NCBI GenBank assembly: GCA_000999395.1
Contig: LCOM01000014.1
Location: 1 to 31,055, forward strand
Reading direction: 5' to 3'
Source: Parcubacteria group bacterium GW2011_GWA2_47_7
GTDB taxonomy: Bacteria > Patescibacteriota > Minisyncoccia > Phycocordibacterales > UBA6899
DNA: 31,055 bases
Shown: in pieces, positions 23,132 through 29,646 of the stretch
Numbering within the stretch: position 1 is the first letter of the stretch
Layout of the letters: each line of letters starts with the position of its first letter
Translations under genes and position numbers: made by a program
The notes under the pieces: generated by a model
What the model was told of the DNA's origin: nothing
What the model saw: the letters and a program-made list of their open reading frames with translations, nothing else
The model's database searches: none

Positions 23132-23392
23132 TTATTGTGCCGTGGCAAGATAGAGTAATGCCGAGATAACCATCAGTCCGCCGAGAGTAAAAGAGCCCAC
23201 GAGATAAAAAAAGTTCATAGTGAATACTTGTACACCACCGGTTCCGTAGTTTCTCCAGTGGTAGCGAAGAATTGTGGAAAAAATGAGCCACACTGCAATA
23301 AGAAGCGCGGCGATGGAGAAGATGAGTTGAGGGGTAACAGGAATATGAAAATTAACAGGGAGATGTAGCATATCGAGCGTTTGTGCACTCAT
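23132..23392 (-). CDS. Small membrane protein, 86 residues, unknown function
   Basis: Two clear hydrophobic helices at about residues 22-43 (LIFSIAALLIAVWLIFSTIL) and 58-83 (MNFFYLVGSFTLGGLMVISALLYL), joined by a basic, Tyr/Gly-rich loop (RYHWRNYGTGG). The fold is a membrane hairpin; the family is not recognised. It lies upstream of the PH-domain protein in the same direction, with a 129 nt gap, and downstream of a minus-strand terminator hairpin (23492-23520). No Shine-Dalgarno is visible. The regular composition and stop-free frame support a real gene. Confidence 0.65.
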   Translation of the reverse strand: MSAQTLDMLHLPVNFHIPVTPQLIFSIAALLIAVWLIFSTILRYHWRNYGTGGVQVFTMNFFYLVGSFTLGGLMVISALLYLATAQ

Positions 23393-23491
23393 TATTGCAC
23401 ATTTGGATTGAAAATGAAACGCAGTCTTACTAAAACATGAAGATTATATATGGGTACCCTATGTAATCTTGGCCAATGATTTGGAACTTAG

Positions 23492-23520
23492 AAAAAAGTA
23501 CGGCAGCCGTTTGGCTGCCG
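23492..23520 (-). terminator. Minus-strand terminator of an unidentified transcript
   Basis: An exact 8 bp stem CGGCAGCC/GGCTGCCG (23501-23508 with 23513-23520). On the minus strand it is followed by TAC and a T6 run. On the plus strand there is no T-run. Confidence 0.8.
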
Positions 23521-23557
23521 ATGTGTCACGAGTGATCGAGGTCAGGGGGTGAACGGG
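23492..23557 (-). ncRNA. Candidate small RNA or leader transcript
   Basis: A perfect TATAAT on the minus strand (23569-23564) would start transcription near 23557, and the terminator ends it near 23492, giving about 65 nt. The -35 is poor. A 14-codon ORF with an upstream AGGAG spans the -10 box, so an attenuator-type leader from a promoter further upstream is an alternative reading. Confidence 0.3.
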
Positions 23558-23569
23558 AAGTGAATTATA

Positions 23570-23890
23570 CTCGGGAAATATTTCATTTACCTATTCTCTC
23601 CTAGGCGTTTTTTTTGGCAGCAACCGCTTCATTGCAGGCTCGTTTTGCAAAAAGCGTGAATTCGCTCGAATCTTTCGCATCGTCGGAGCTCGTAACGCGT
23701 GCTCTCTATATCGAGAAATGTTGCTTATTTTCAGCGGAGGGTTGAACCCCAAGGTGGACTAAAGATTAGATTGTAGACCTCAACATGAATCATAAAAGCT
23801 ATACGCATGTTACTCCCTTTCAAAAAGAACACTGTTTATACCTGATATCACAAAAAGGGGGATGTCAATACCCATGAGCACCATGCTTTG
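23570..23890. other. Intergenic region of about 320 bases without a recognisable gene
   Basis: Between the candidate small RNA and the rpsP promoter no gene has a start, Shine-Dalgarno and family match. Two overlapping plus-strand frames are open over about 23606-23760, but neither has a start codon in a good context. I looked for tmRNA, RNase P RNA, SRP RNA and tRNA features and found none. Confidence 0.4.
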
Positions 23891-23919
23891 TTGACCAATT
23901 TGCTTGCCTCTGCTAGTAT
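23891..23919 (+). promoter_or_regulatory. rpsP promoter (extended -10, leaderless)
   Basis: TTGACC (23891-23896), a 17 nt spacer and TAGTAT (23914-23919) preceded by TGC. ATG 23927 is 7 nt after the -10 box, so the transcript should start at or within a base or two of the start codon. Confidence 0.78.
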
Positions 23920-23926
23920 CCTTTCC

Positions 23927-24388
23927 ATGTTAGCAATACGACTAAAGCGCGTTGGGCGCAAGAACGATCCCTCGTTCCGCATTATAGTGCAGGATCATCG
24001 CCGTTCACCCAAAAAAACCCGCGGAGTAGCTGAGTTTGTCGGTTTTTACGATGCACGCAAAGGGGCTCCCGTTATCAATGCAGAGCGTGTAAAGTACTGG
24101 ATGGGACAGGGTGCACAACCGTCAGATACCGTACACAATCTTCTCGTTGACGCAAAAATCATCACAGGAAAGAAAGTAAACGCACTCAACAAAAAGACCC
24201 CCGTAATAAAGGAGGTACCAAAGGAGGAGCCAAAGAAAGTTGCCCCCGTCGCGGAAGTCAAAGCAGAGGAGGCCCCTGTGCCTGAAGTCAAGGCGGAAGA
24301 GCCTGTCACACCGCCAGCAGAACCAGAAAAGGCACCGGAAGTCGTCGCAGAAGCACCGGCTGAAACACCCGCCGAACCGGCAGTATAA
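23927..24388 (+). CDS. rpsP: 30S ribosomal protein S16 with an acidic/Pro/Ala-rich tail
   Basis: S16 stabilises the 5' and central domains of 16S rRNA. The first 80 or so residues match the family: MLAIRLKRVGRKNDPSFRI, VQDHRRSPKKTRGVAEFVGFYD, and a C-terminal part with YWMGQGAQPSDTVHNLL. The remaining 70 or so residues are a low-complexity tail of Glu, Pro, Ala, Val and Lys (PVAEVKAEEAPVPEVKAEE and onwards), which most S16 proteins lack. The frame extends upstream to 23888, but that would include the promoter; MLAIRLKR at 23927 is the family start. The gene is monocistronic with its own promoter and terminator. In many bacteria rpsP heads an operon with khpA, rimM and trmD; here khpA and trmD lie downstream as separate units. 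Confidence 0.94.
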   Translation: MLAIRLKRVGRKNDPSFRIIVQDHRRSPKKTRGVAEFVGFYDARKGAPVINAERVKYWMGQGAQPSDTVHNLLVDAKIITGKKVNALNKKTPVIKEVPKEEPKKVAPVAEVKAEEAPVPEVKAEEPVTPPAEPEKAPEVVAEAPAETPAEPAV

Positions 24389-24399
24389 ATGAATTCAAG

Positions 24400-24424
24400 A
24401 AAAACGAGCACTCGCTCGTTTTTT
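24400..24424 (+). terminator. rpsP terminator
   Basis: AAAAACGAG pairs with CTCGTTTTT around a CACTCG loop, followed by a T-run. Confidence 0.87.
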
Positions 24425-24575
24425 GTTTTACAAGAAAGCACAAGAGGAATTGCTCTTTCTCTGTGGGTATATATTTATTCGATGAACAGTATTTTATCTG
24501 CACGGCATTATTACGGATATTGTGCAGGTAAGCACTGAGAATGATGAGACTTCGTGTTATGTCGAGCTATATCCT

Positions 24576-24603
24576 TTGACGTTTTATTTTTGTCCTGTAT
24601 CGT
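24576..24603 (+). promoter_or_regulatory. Promoter of the unknown gene at 24639
   Basis: TTGACG (24576-24581), a 16 nt spacer and TATCGT (24598-24603). The preceding 150 bases (24425-24575) hold no gene I can support. Confidence 0.6.
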
Positions 24604-24638
24604 AAAGTAAGAAACATTGTTCAGAGGGGAGAAACGAA

Positions 24639-25040
24639 ATGACATTGAAAAAAGAGCCGATTTCGGAGCTGTGGAAACCCTTTAGCTTCACCCAATCAAG
24701 TGCCAAGCTATCCTTCGTGAAGTCAAAACTCATGCAGGGATATAGTATCGTTATTGAGCCGGTCTATGCTGATCATTCGACGGGCTACCTTGCTCGAGTA
24801 TATGATCCTTCCATATGGCGCGCCAACGATATCATGGAACTCTATCTCGACGAAGGAGCCGTTGAGATGCATGAACTCCATGGTTTTAGCGTGTTTGCAC
24901 TCGGAATGGAAAATCGCGAAACACTTCTTATCGATGAAACGCTCTCTGCAGGATTTGCCGTCAGCCTCCTCGTCGATCAATCGGAAAATACTGTTGTGGG
25001 GACCTATATCCTTCGTGCCAGTGTGTCGGATAACTCCTGA
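24639..25040 (+). CDS. Unknown protein, 133 residues
   Basis: I do not recognise it. It looks like a soluble mixed alpha/beta protein with no signal peptide or membrane segment. The N-terminus (KLSFVKSKLMQGYSIVIEPV) and the central YLARVYDPSIWRANDIMELY are the most structured parts; the C-terminus is a run of strands ending VVGTYILRASVSDNS. A strong Shine-Dalgarno (GAGGGGAG) lies about 7 nt before ATG 24639. The gene is a self-contained unit with promoter 24576-24603 and terminator 25049-25078, placed between rpsP and khpA, which in many bacteria are adjacent. Confidence 0.7.
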   Translation: MTLKKEPISELWKPFSFTQSSAKLSFVKSKLMQGYSIVIEPVYADHSTGYLARVYDPSIWRANDIMELYLDEGAVEMHELHGFSVFALGMENRETLLIDETLSAGFAVSLLVDQSENTVVGTYILRASVSDNS

Positions 25041-25048
25041 CGCCACAA

Positions 25049-25078
25049 GAACCGCCTTTTTGAATGGCGGTTTTTTCT
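25049..25078 (+). terminator. Terminator after the gene at 24639
   Basis: AGAACCGCC pairs with GGCGGTTTTTT across a 9 nt loop, with a T-run. Confidence 0.87.
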
Positions 25079-25096
25079 TTTGCCGAATGCAGGGAA

Positions 25097-25124
25097 TTGA
25101 CGTTTCCCTGTTTTACCCTATAGT
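25097..25124 (+). promoter_or_regulatory. khpA promoter
   Basis: TTGACG (25097-25102), a 16 nt spacer and TATAGT (25119-25124). A second weak -10, TAGATT (25175-25180), lies 6 nt before the khpA ATG and could give a leaderless form. Confidence 0.68.
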
Positions 25125-25186
25125 TAGAGGAAGCGAAGAGGCTTGTCCGCCCCTTAGCGATTCTTTTAGAAAGTTAGATTAACGTT

Positions 25187-25552
25187 ATGGCCGAAACACA
25201 CAGCGACCAAGAATTTCTCGAGTTTCTTATCAAGGCACTCGTCGACAAACCGGATGCGGTTATGGTCGATCGACGCACTGATGACATGGGTGTATTGCTT
25301 ACGCTCGATATCGATCCGGAGGACATGGGTAAAGTAATCGGACGAATGGGAAATACCGCGAAAGCAATTCGCACACTTCTCCGTGTCGTCGGTATGAAGA
25401 ATAATGCACGCGTCAATTTGAAGATCAATGAACCAGAAGGAGGCAAGCGTGCTCCAGGAGGATCAAGTGCAAGCGAAGGAATGGGAGGAAAGATTGTAGA
25501 TGGAGTATTGCATCAGGATATGGATGATGTGATTGCCGATCTGAAAGCATAA
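25187..25552 (+). CDS. khpA: KH-domain RNA-binding protein KhpA
   Basis: A single type II KH domain: VDRRTDDMGVLLTLDIDPEDMGKVIGRMGNTAKAIRTLLR, with the GRMG loop (GxxG) that contacts RNA at about residues 52-55. KhpA usually has about 75-80 residues and works with KhpB as a global RNA chaperone; this one has 121. The extra C-terminal part (about 83-121) is Gly-rich and then acidic. No Shine-Dalgarno is seen at the ATG. It sits between rpsP and trmD as in many bacteria, but it has its own promoter and a strong terminator rather than an operon. Confidence 0.9.
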   Translation: MAETHSDQEFLEFLIKALVDKPDAVMVDRRTDDMGVLLTLDIDPEDMGKVIGRMGNTAKAIRTLLRVVGMKNNARVNLKINEPEGGKRAPGGSSASEGMGGKIVDGVLHQDMDDVIADLKA

Positions 25553-25561
25553 AGTTCCATG

Positions 25562-25600
25562 AACAAAAAACCACCTGCATGATGCGGGTGGTTTTTTGTT
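25562..25600 (+). terminator. khpA terminator
   Basis: AACAAAAAACCACC (25562-25575) pairs with GGTGGTTTTTTGTT (25587-25600), with inner GCA/TGC pairing. It is symmetric, so it may work on both strands. Confidence 0.9.
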
Positions 25601-25635
25601 TCACACTGCGACCCGTAACGTGGCGATAGCAAAGC

Positions 25636-25663
25636 TTTACTTTGGAAATAAGATTGGTAGCAT
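25636..25663 (+). promoter_or_regulatory. Promoter of the small gene at 25702
   Basis: TTTACT (25636-25641), a 16 nt spacer and TAGCAT (25658-25663). It closely resembles the promoter of the paralogue at 26127. Confidence 0.58.
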
Positions 25664-25701
25664 TGAATATGGGTTTGTACATTTACAGGAGGGAAGAACC
25701 T

Positions 25702-25983
25702 ATGGAGCCATCTACTGCACAACTCATCATTGATATGAGGAAGATGTATCTTGATGGGGCAGGTGATGATCAGTTGTGTAGTCGTGGAACTGAGATCTAC
25801 GAACGCTTGGAGAAGGATTATGCACTTGCAAAAAATGATTCCAGAAAGCTTGGTATTCTTGATTTGGAACGAAAAGCCTTCGAGGAAATAATCAAACAAA
25901 TACGCAATGGCCGTCATGTCCATGCGCTTGATGCATATGATGCTTTTGTCAAAAGCAGAACCGTCAAAGGTAAGAAAAAATAA
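25702..25983 (+). CDS. Unknown small helical protein, 93 residues (paralogue of the next gene)
   Basis: I do not recognise the family. The product is predicted helical and soluble. ATG 25702 is chosen because GGAGGG (25688-25693) lies 8 nt upstream; in-frame ATGs at 25642 and 25672 precede the Shine-Dalgarno. By eye it aligns over most of its length with the product of the gene at 26127: (Y/L)xxGxxDDxL, then EIxExL, then a FE(E/D)xI helix and an (G/S)RH motif. A Lys-rich tail ends the protein. It is a complete unit with promoter and terminator. Confidence 0.66.
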   Translation: MEPSTAQLIIDMRKMYLDGAGDDQLCSRGTEIYERLEKDYALAKNDSRKLGILDLERKAFEEIIKQIRNGRHVHALDAYDAFVKSRTVKGKKK

Positions 25984-26012
25984 TGGTTGTTGCAATTTCA
26001 TGTCATTTGCAT

Positions 26013-26047
26013 CAAAAAACATCGTCCACAAAGATGGTGTTTTTTTT
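26013..26047 (+). terminator. Terminator after the gene at 25702
   Basis: AAAAACATC pairs with GATG-G-TGTTTTT, with one bulged G and a loop of about 8 nt, followed by a T-run. Confidence 0.72.
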
Positions 26048-26070
26048 ATCGAAAGACGCCTTTCTTCATA

Positions 26071-26098
26071 CTTTACATCAGTGGAATTATCAGTAGGA
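26071..26098 (+). promoter_or_regulatory. Promoter of the small gene at 26127
   Basis: TTTACA (26071-26076), a 16 nt spacer and TAGGAT (26093-26098). Confidence 0.6.
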
Positions 26099-26126
26099 TT
26101 GAGAAAGTTGTTCAAAGGAGTGGTTT

Positions 26127-26417
26127 ATGAACATTTTCAAAAAGGTCGCAGAAATAGATTCGCAGATTTATTTTTTTAAGAATACCTTATACGCTGGTGG
26201 GGAAGATGATGTGTTGTTGCGAGACAAAGCAAATGAGATATTCGAGCTGTTAGACGAAGCAATAACACTCACCGGCGGTAATGGCGTTATTGTGCAGTTA
26301 TTGAAACAAACATGCAAAGAATTCGAAGATTTTATCATCAAAGTTCTGAAGAGTCGGCACGCTCCTGAGCTTCGAAAGCTTTATGTTTCCCGTAAGCGAA
26401 GAAGCATCACTACGTGA
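26127..26417 (+). CDS. Unknown small helical protein, 96 residues (paralogue of the preceding gene)
   Basis: I do not recognise the family. ATG 26127 has AAAGGAG (26114-26120) 6 nt upstream. The product is helical and soluble, with LYAGGEDDVLLRDKANEIFELL near the start and CKEFEDFIIKVLKSRHAPEL near the end, which line up with the product of the gene at 25702. The C-terminus is basic (SRKRRSITT). The two genes share length, order of motifs and promoter spacing, and look like an old tandem duplication. It lies between khpA and trmD as a separate unit. Confidence 0.66.
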   Translation: MNIFKKVAEIDSQIYFFKNTLYAGGEDDVLLRDKANEIFELLDEAITLTGGNGVIVQLLKQTCKEFEDFIIKVLKSRHAPELRKLYVSRKRRSITT

Positions 26418-26433
26418 TTTTCAGCACCACCAT

Positions 26434-26467
26434 GAACACCCGATTTTTTGGGTGTTTGTTTTTTTTT
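26434..26467 (+). terminator. Terminator before trmD
   Basis: AACACCC pairs with GGGTGTT across a 8 nt loop, followed by GTTTTTTTTT. Confidence 0.85.
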
Positions 26468-26483
26468 AAAAAGGCCGTATGCT
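26456..26483 (+). promoter_or_regulatory. Candidate trmD promoter
   Basis: TTGTTT (26456-26461), a 16 nt spacer and TATGCT (26478-26483). ATG 26490 is 6 nt further. The -35 overlaps the terminator tail and is weak. Confidence 0.42.
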
Positions 26484-26489
26484 CTATGC

Positions 26490-27146
26490 ATGCGATTCCA
26501 CATTATTTCTTTATTTCCTGATACGATGCGTGCCTATTTGGACGATTCTATTATTGGCCGCGCACAGGAAGACAAAAAACTCACCATCAAATATTACAAT
26601 CCTCGCGATTTCACGAAAGATAAACATGCCCGTGTGGACAAGCGTCCTTATGGTGGAGGGCCCGGCATGGTACTTGAGCCGGAGCCGTATCTGAAGGCGG
26701 TAGCGAAGGCTCGAGGAAAAAAGACCAAACGCGTGAAGGTCGTCTTCTTTGCAACCGACGGAAAACAATTCACCAACGTAATGGCGCGTAAATGGGCCAA
26801 GCAATACGACGATATCATTTTTCTGTCCGGACGTTATGAGGGGATTGATGCCCGTGCGCCTAAAATACTGAAGGCGGAAAAAATTTCAGTCGGCCCATAC
26901 GTCCTCACGGGAGGTGAGCTACCGGCAATGATCGTCATTGATGCAGTGGCCCGTCAGATCCCGGGTGTGCTCGGCTCATTCGAATCGGTCGAAGAAGAAC
27001 GCACTGCAAGCCCTGATGTGTATACTCGCCCCGAAGTGCTTGTGTGGAAAAAAAGGAAATACAAGGTACCCGCGGTCTTGCTTGGTGGAAATCATAAACT
27101 TATAGAGGAGTGGAAAAATATGATGCTAAATAAAAAACATCCATAA
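26490..27146 (+). CDS. trmD: tRNA (guanine-N1)-methyltransferase TrmD
   Basis: Methylates G37 of tRNAs next to the anticodon with S-adenosylmethionine, keeping the reading frame. The SPOUT knot is clear: PYGGGPGMVLEPEP (54-66), FLSGRYEGIDAR (111-122) and VGPYVLTGGELPAMIVIDAVARQIPGVLG (134-162), ending with VPAVLLGGNH. The start is ATG 26490 (MRFHIISLFPDTM) because family homology begins there. The protein has 218 residues, slightly short. Two oddities: GPYVLTGG replaces the usual GDYVLTGG, and the linker that normally contains EEDSF, with the catalytic Asp169 of the H. influenzae enzyme, reads VEEERTASPDVYTRPE, with no Asp at that place. The next gene begins 2 nt after its stop, forming an operon. 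Confidence 0.93.
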   Translation: MRFHIISLFPDTMRAYLDDSIIGRAQEDKKLTIKYYNPRDFTKDKHARVDKRPYGGGPGMVLEPEPYLKAVAKARGKKTKRVKVVFFATDGKQFTNVMARKWAKQYDDIIFLSGRYEGIDARAPKILKAEKISVGPYVLTGGELPAMIVIDAVARQIPGVLGSFESVEEERTASPDVYTRPEVLVWKKRKYKVPAVLLGGNHKLIEEWKNMMLNKKHP

Positions 27147-27147
27147 T

Positions 27148-28374
27148 ATGGAAGGTCCGGATTTTTCAGACAAAGAAGGCTATGATGATTTTGCCGACAC
27201 CATTCCACTTACCGATGAGTTTCTTGAGTCTTCGTCGTTGCCCACCAAGGCGCCACCGATTGAGAAAATCGATCACCGAAGAAGAGCGTTTCTGAATTTT
27301 GCTGCTGCTGCCGGGGTAGCGACGGCTCTTCCCATCGGGCTTACTGCGCGTTTGTATGGTGAACAGATTGTCGGTGAGACAATAGGAAGAAATGAAGCTG
27401 AGCGCTCACTCCAGGAGATTCTTGAGCGATTAAAAAATATATATGGTATTAACGTTGATTTTGGGCAATTTGGTGCGGATGAGGCTGTGCGAGGTATTCA
27501 TGGCGAGCAGGTGAAATTTTTGACTGAAAAGCGTGAGGTGTGCGAGGCAATTGAAGATACGCTCATGTGTTACCCTCCCGCAATTTACAAAAAGCGTGCC
27601 GCGATAAAGGCTATAAAGATTGCTGATAATTATGGCGATGTTGATCAGGTAGAAGTAGTGGGGCAGGCTGTTAAGGAATCCGGAAATATTTATCTCGAGA
27701 GGCATGAAGGAAGAAGCGACGGAATACTGGTAATGCTTGGAAATATTATTCGCGACGCAGCGCTCTCCTCTGCTGAACGAAAGAATAAGATGCGTTGGGT
27801 ACTACATCACGAACTCATGCATATGATTGATGGAGTGGATGAAACTCGCTGGACAAATGATGCGCGAGGCTTGCGCTATGATGAGGTGATACCAACGAAT
27901 ATGCTACCGACGCTTTACAACTACGAGTTGGATTCGTTGCGGCAAAATTCCGGACTGAAGCCCGAATATGCTGAACAATATAAAAAAAGTTTTATCGGAT
28001 TCGTTCGTTCCTATGGGAAAACGAATGGTAGTGAGGACCGAGCAACCATTGCGGAAGATCTTTTTGTGTTCCCGAAGAAATTGAAGGAAATTATCGTACA
28101 CGACCCTCTTTTGGGACGAAAGGTCGATTTCATGAAAAAAGAATATTTTACGATGAGTCAGGGAGTGATGGATGAAGGATATTGGAATGTCATGCTCGAA
28201 CATTCCGAAAACCCGCGCTTCTTGGCCGAATACGTACGATTGCGATCTGAATTTCTTGTAAAATTACCTACGGAGCAATTTGAAAAGTATGTCGCGAAGA
28301 TGTCGGGGGGAGATTTGACCGACGTAGATATTGCGTCATGGCAGGGGGTATATACAAGAATGCTCGATAGGTGA
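27148..28374 (+). CDS. Putative zinc metalloprotease with an N-terminal membrane anchor or export signal
   Basis: 408 residues, starting one base after the trmD stop, so surely co-transcribed. An acidic N-terminus (1-40) is followed by DHRRRAFLNFAAAAGVATALPIG (42-64): arginines before a moderate hydrophobic stretch, resembling a twin-arginine signal, though it begins unusually late and could be a simple membrane anchor. The body has HHELMH at 220-225, the HExxH zinc motif (H221, E222, H225). SEDRATIAEDLF (295-306) could supply the third ligand (Glu296 or Glu303), as in gluzincin-type putative metallopeptidases. The likely location is the membrane or cell surface; the substrate is unknown. No similarity to TrmD or tRNA functions is visible. 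Confidence 0.72.
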   Translation: MEGPDFSDKEGYDDFADTIPLTDEFLESSSLPTKAPPIEKIDHRRRAFLNFAAAAGVATALPIGLTARLYGEQIVGETIGRNEAERSLQEILERLKNIYGINVDFGQFGADEAVRGIHGEQVKFLTEKREVCEAIEDTLMCYPPAIYKKRAAIKAIKIADNYGDVDQVEVVGQAVKESGNIYLERHEGRSDGILVMLGNIIRDAALSSAERKNKMRWVLHHELMHMIDGVDETRWTNDARGLRYDEVIPTNMLPTLYNYELDSLRQNSGLKPEYAEQYKKSFIGFVRSYGKTNGSEDRATIAEDLFVFPKKLKEIIVHDPLLGRKVDFMKKEYFTMSQGVMDEGYWNVMLEHSENPRFLAEYVRLRSEFLVKLPTEQFEKYVAKMSGGDLTDVDIASWQGVYTRMLDR

Positions 28375-28404
28375 TTGCGATATATACGCAGACGAAAGAT
28401 GATA

Positions 28405-28433
28405 TTGACAACATCTGATATTTGATGTATTTT
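28405..28433 (+). promoter_or_regulatory. Promoter of the unknown gene at 28471
   Basis: A perfect TTGACA (28405-28410), a 17 nt spacer and TATTTT (28428-28433). Confidence 0.68.
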
Positions 28434-28470
28434 ACGTGATATCTGTTCTTCTTAACACGAGGAGGGAAAT

Positions 28471-29529
28471 ATGCCAATGATCGGAGTACCGCTCTCCACG
28501 TATAAGGAAGAGCTTCATCGTATCGCGAAGGGTGTTTTGCCGACCCGTACGATAACCGGCTATCTTGAAAGGCTTTCTTCATTTCATGAAGAGATGAAAA
28601 GTATTGCATCACAATATAACGAGTTCGATCCTTTTGAGCACTGTAGCAAACTCCCACAGGAGTTTTACGAAAGCTGTACGTTTGAGGAACTTTGCAAGAT
28701 TTATGGATCGAGTTTATTTCAACTTGGGCGACCGCAGTATGAGCTTTTCGAGAACAACCTTGAATATGCACTTATCCGGAAAATCAAGAGTTCAATCTGG
28801 CGTTGGGGCGCGGGCGCGTGCGAAGAGGAATGGAACACACTCGTTGATGCATATAATGGAATCAGAAACTTTTCATTCGGTTTACCGGAGTTTGAGGTGA
28901 CCTTGACCTATACGACTGGATACAATGAGTGTGGGTTCACTGAATTTGAACGGGGGGTGTTTCTCGATGGCGTGTTTGGCTTCATGGTCTATTATCGCGG
29001 TCTGCACGTGATGACGATCGGATTTTCTATCGCACAGGGAAGAAAGCTTCTACTTACTCAAGTGCAGATGAATAAGGAAAAGGGAAACCGTTTCCTCTAC
29101 AAACTTCCGATGCCGTACGTACAGTACGCAATCATGTTGATGGAGAAGTTCTTTCCGACGCTTACGCTCTATCTCGTCGAAGGTGATTCCATTGTCGAGA
29201 AATACCTTCCTCAATACGAGACCTCGTTGGAGTTTCTCTTTGAGGGTGTGAGGCGCAACGAAGAGAGTATCACTGAAGTGCGTCGTGTCATCGCGAGTAC
29301 TTTTGGAGAGAATGTCACATTGCGACAATCACTCAACTATTATCTCGGGCGTCAGGAGGAATTTCCGAGGGATATCGAGCTCACTCGCGCAAGTATCGAG
29401 GGATTGAAGGGGGTGGTCGGCGAGCGTCTTCGCAAAACATATCTTCTTGATAGTGGGCGGTGGAAATTGTCTCACCGCGCTCCGTTAAAGATAAATCGAC
29501 TTCGTTTCCGTCGCATTGTTCACACATGA
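28471..29529 (+). CDS. Unknown protein, 352 residues
   Basis: I do not recognise the family. There is no signal peptide; the protein looks soluble and mostly alpha-helical with a central mixed region. The central part (about 135-220) contains LTYTTGYNECGFTEFERGVF and YYRGLHVMTIGFSIAQGRKLLL followed by QVQMNKEKGNRFLYKLPMPY. The C-terminal 60 residues are basic (RLRKTYLLDSGRWKLSHRAP, then an Arg-rich end), which may bind nucleic acid; that is inference. A GAGGAGGG Shine-Dalgarno ends about 4 nt before ATG 28471. The gene is a self-contained unit with a strong -35 and a terminator overlapping its stop codon. Confidence 0.72.
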   Translation: MPMIGVPLSTYKEELHRIAKGVLPTRTITGYLERLSSFHEEMKSIASQYNEFDPFEHCSKLPQEFYESCTFEELCKIYGSSLFQLGRPQYELFENNLEYALIRKIKSSIWRWGAGACEEEWNTLVDAYNGIRNFSFGLPEFEVTLTYTTGYNECGFTEFERGVFLDGVFGFMVYYRGLHVMTIGFSIAQGRKLLLTQVQMNKEKGNRFLYKLPMPYVQYAIMLMEKFFPTLTLYLVEGDSIVEKYLPQYETSLEFLFEGVRRNEESITEVRRVIASTFGENVTLRQSLNYYLGRQEEFPRDIELTRASIEGLKGVVGERLRKTYLLDSGRWKLSHRAPLKINRLRFRRIVHT

Positions 29530-29556
29530 CCGTCCTACTTCAGGGCGGTTTTTTAT
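29529..29556 (+). terminator. Terminator after the gene at 28471
   Basis: ACCGTCC (29529-29535) pairs with GGGCGGT (29543-29549), with one T-G pair, followed by a T-run. It begins on the last base of the stop codon. Confidence 0.85.
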
Positions 29557-29590
29557 TTTCATCAAAACCCGCTCTGTGGTATATATGCTA

Positions 29591-29618
29591 TTGCGATTTT
29601 AATATTTATACGTAAACT
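29591..29618 (+). promoter_or_regulatory. Candidate deoC promoter
   Basis: TTGCGA (29591-29596), a 16 nt spacer and TAAACT (29613-29618), followed by a leader of about 25 nt with a Shine-Dalgarno. Confidence 0.5.
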
Positions 29619-29646
29619 CGATAAGAGAAGCTCTTGAGGAGAATAT

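Noticed and set aside
23606..23760. Two overlapping plus-strand open frames, considered as a small gene, tmRNA or other structured RNA
   Set aside because: No start codon in a good context, no Shine-Dalgarno, no tmRNA tag, tRNA arms, or conserved RNase P or SRP motifs.
23888..23926. Upstream extension of S16 by 13 residues
   Set aside because: That segment contains the -35 and -10 boxes, and the S16 family starts at MLAIRLKR.
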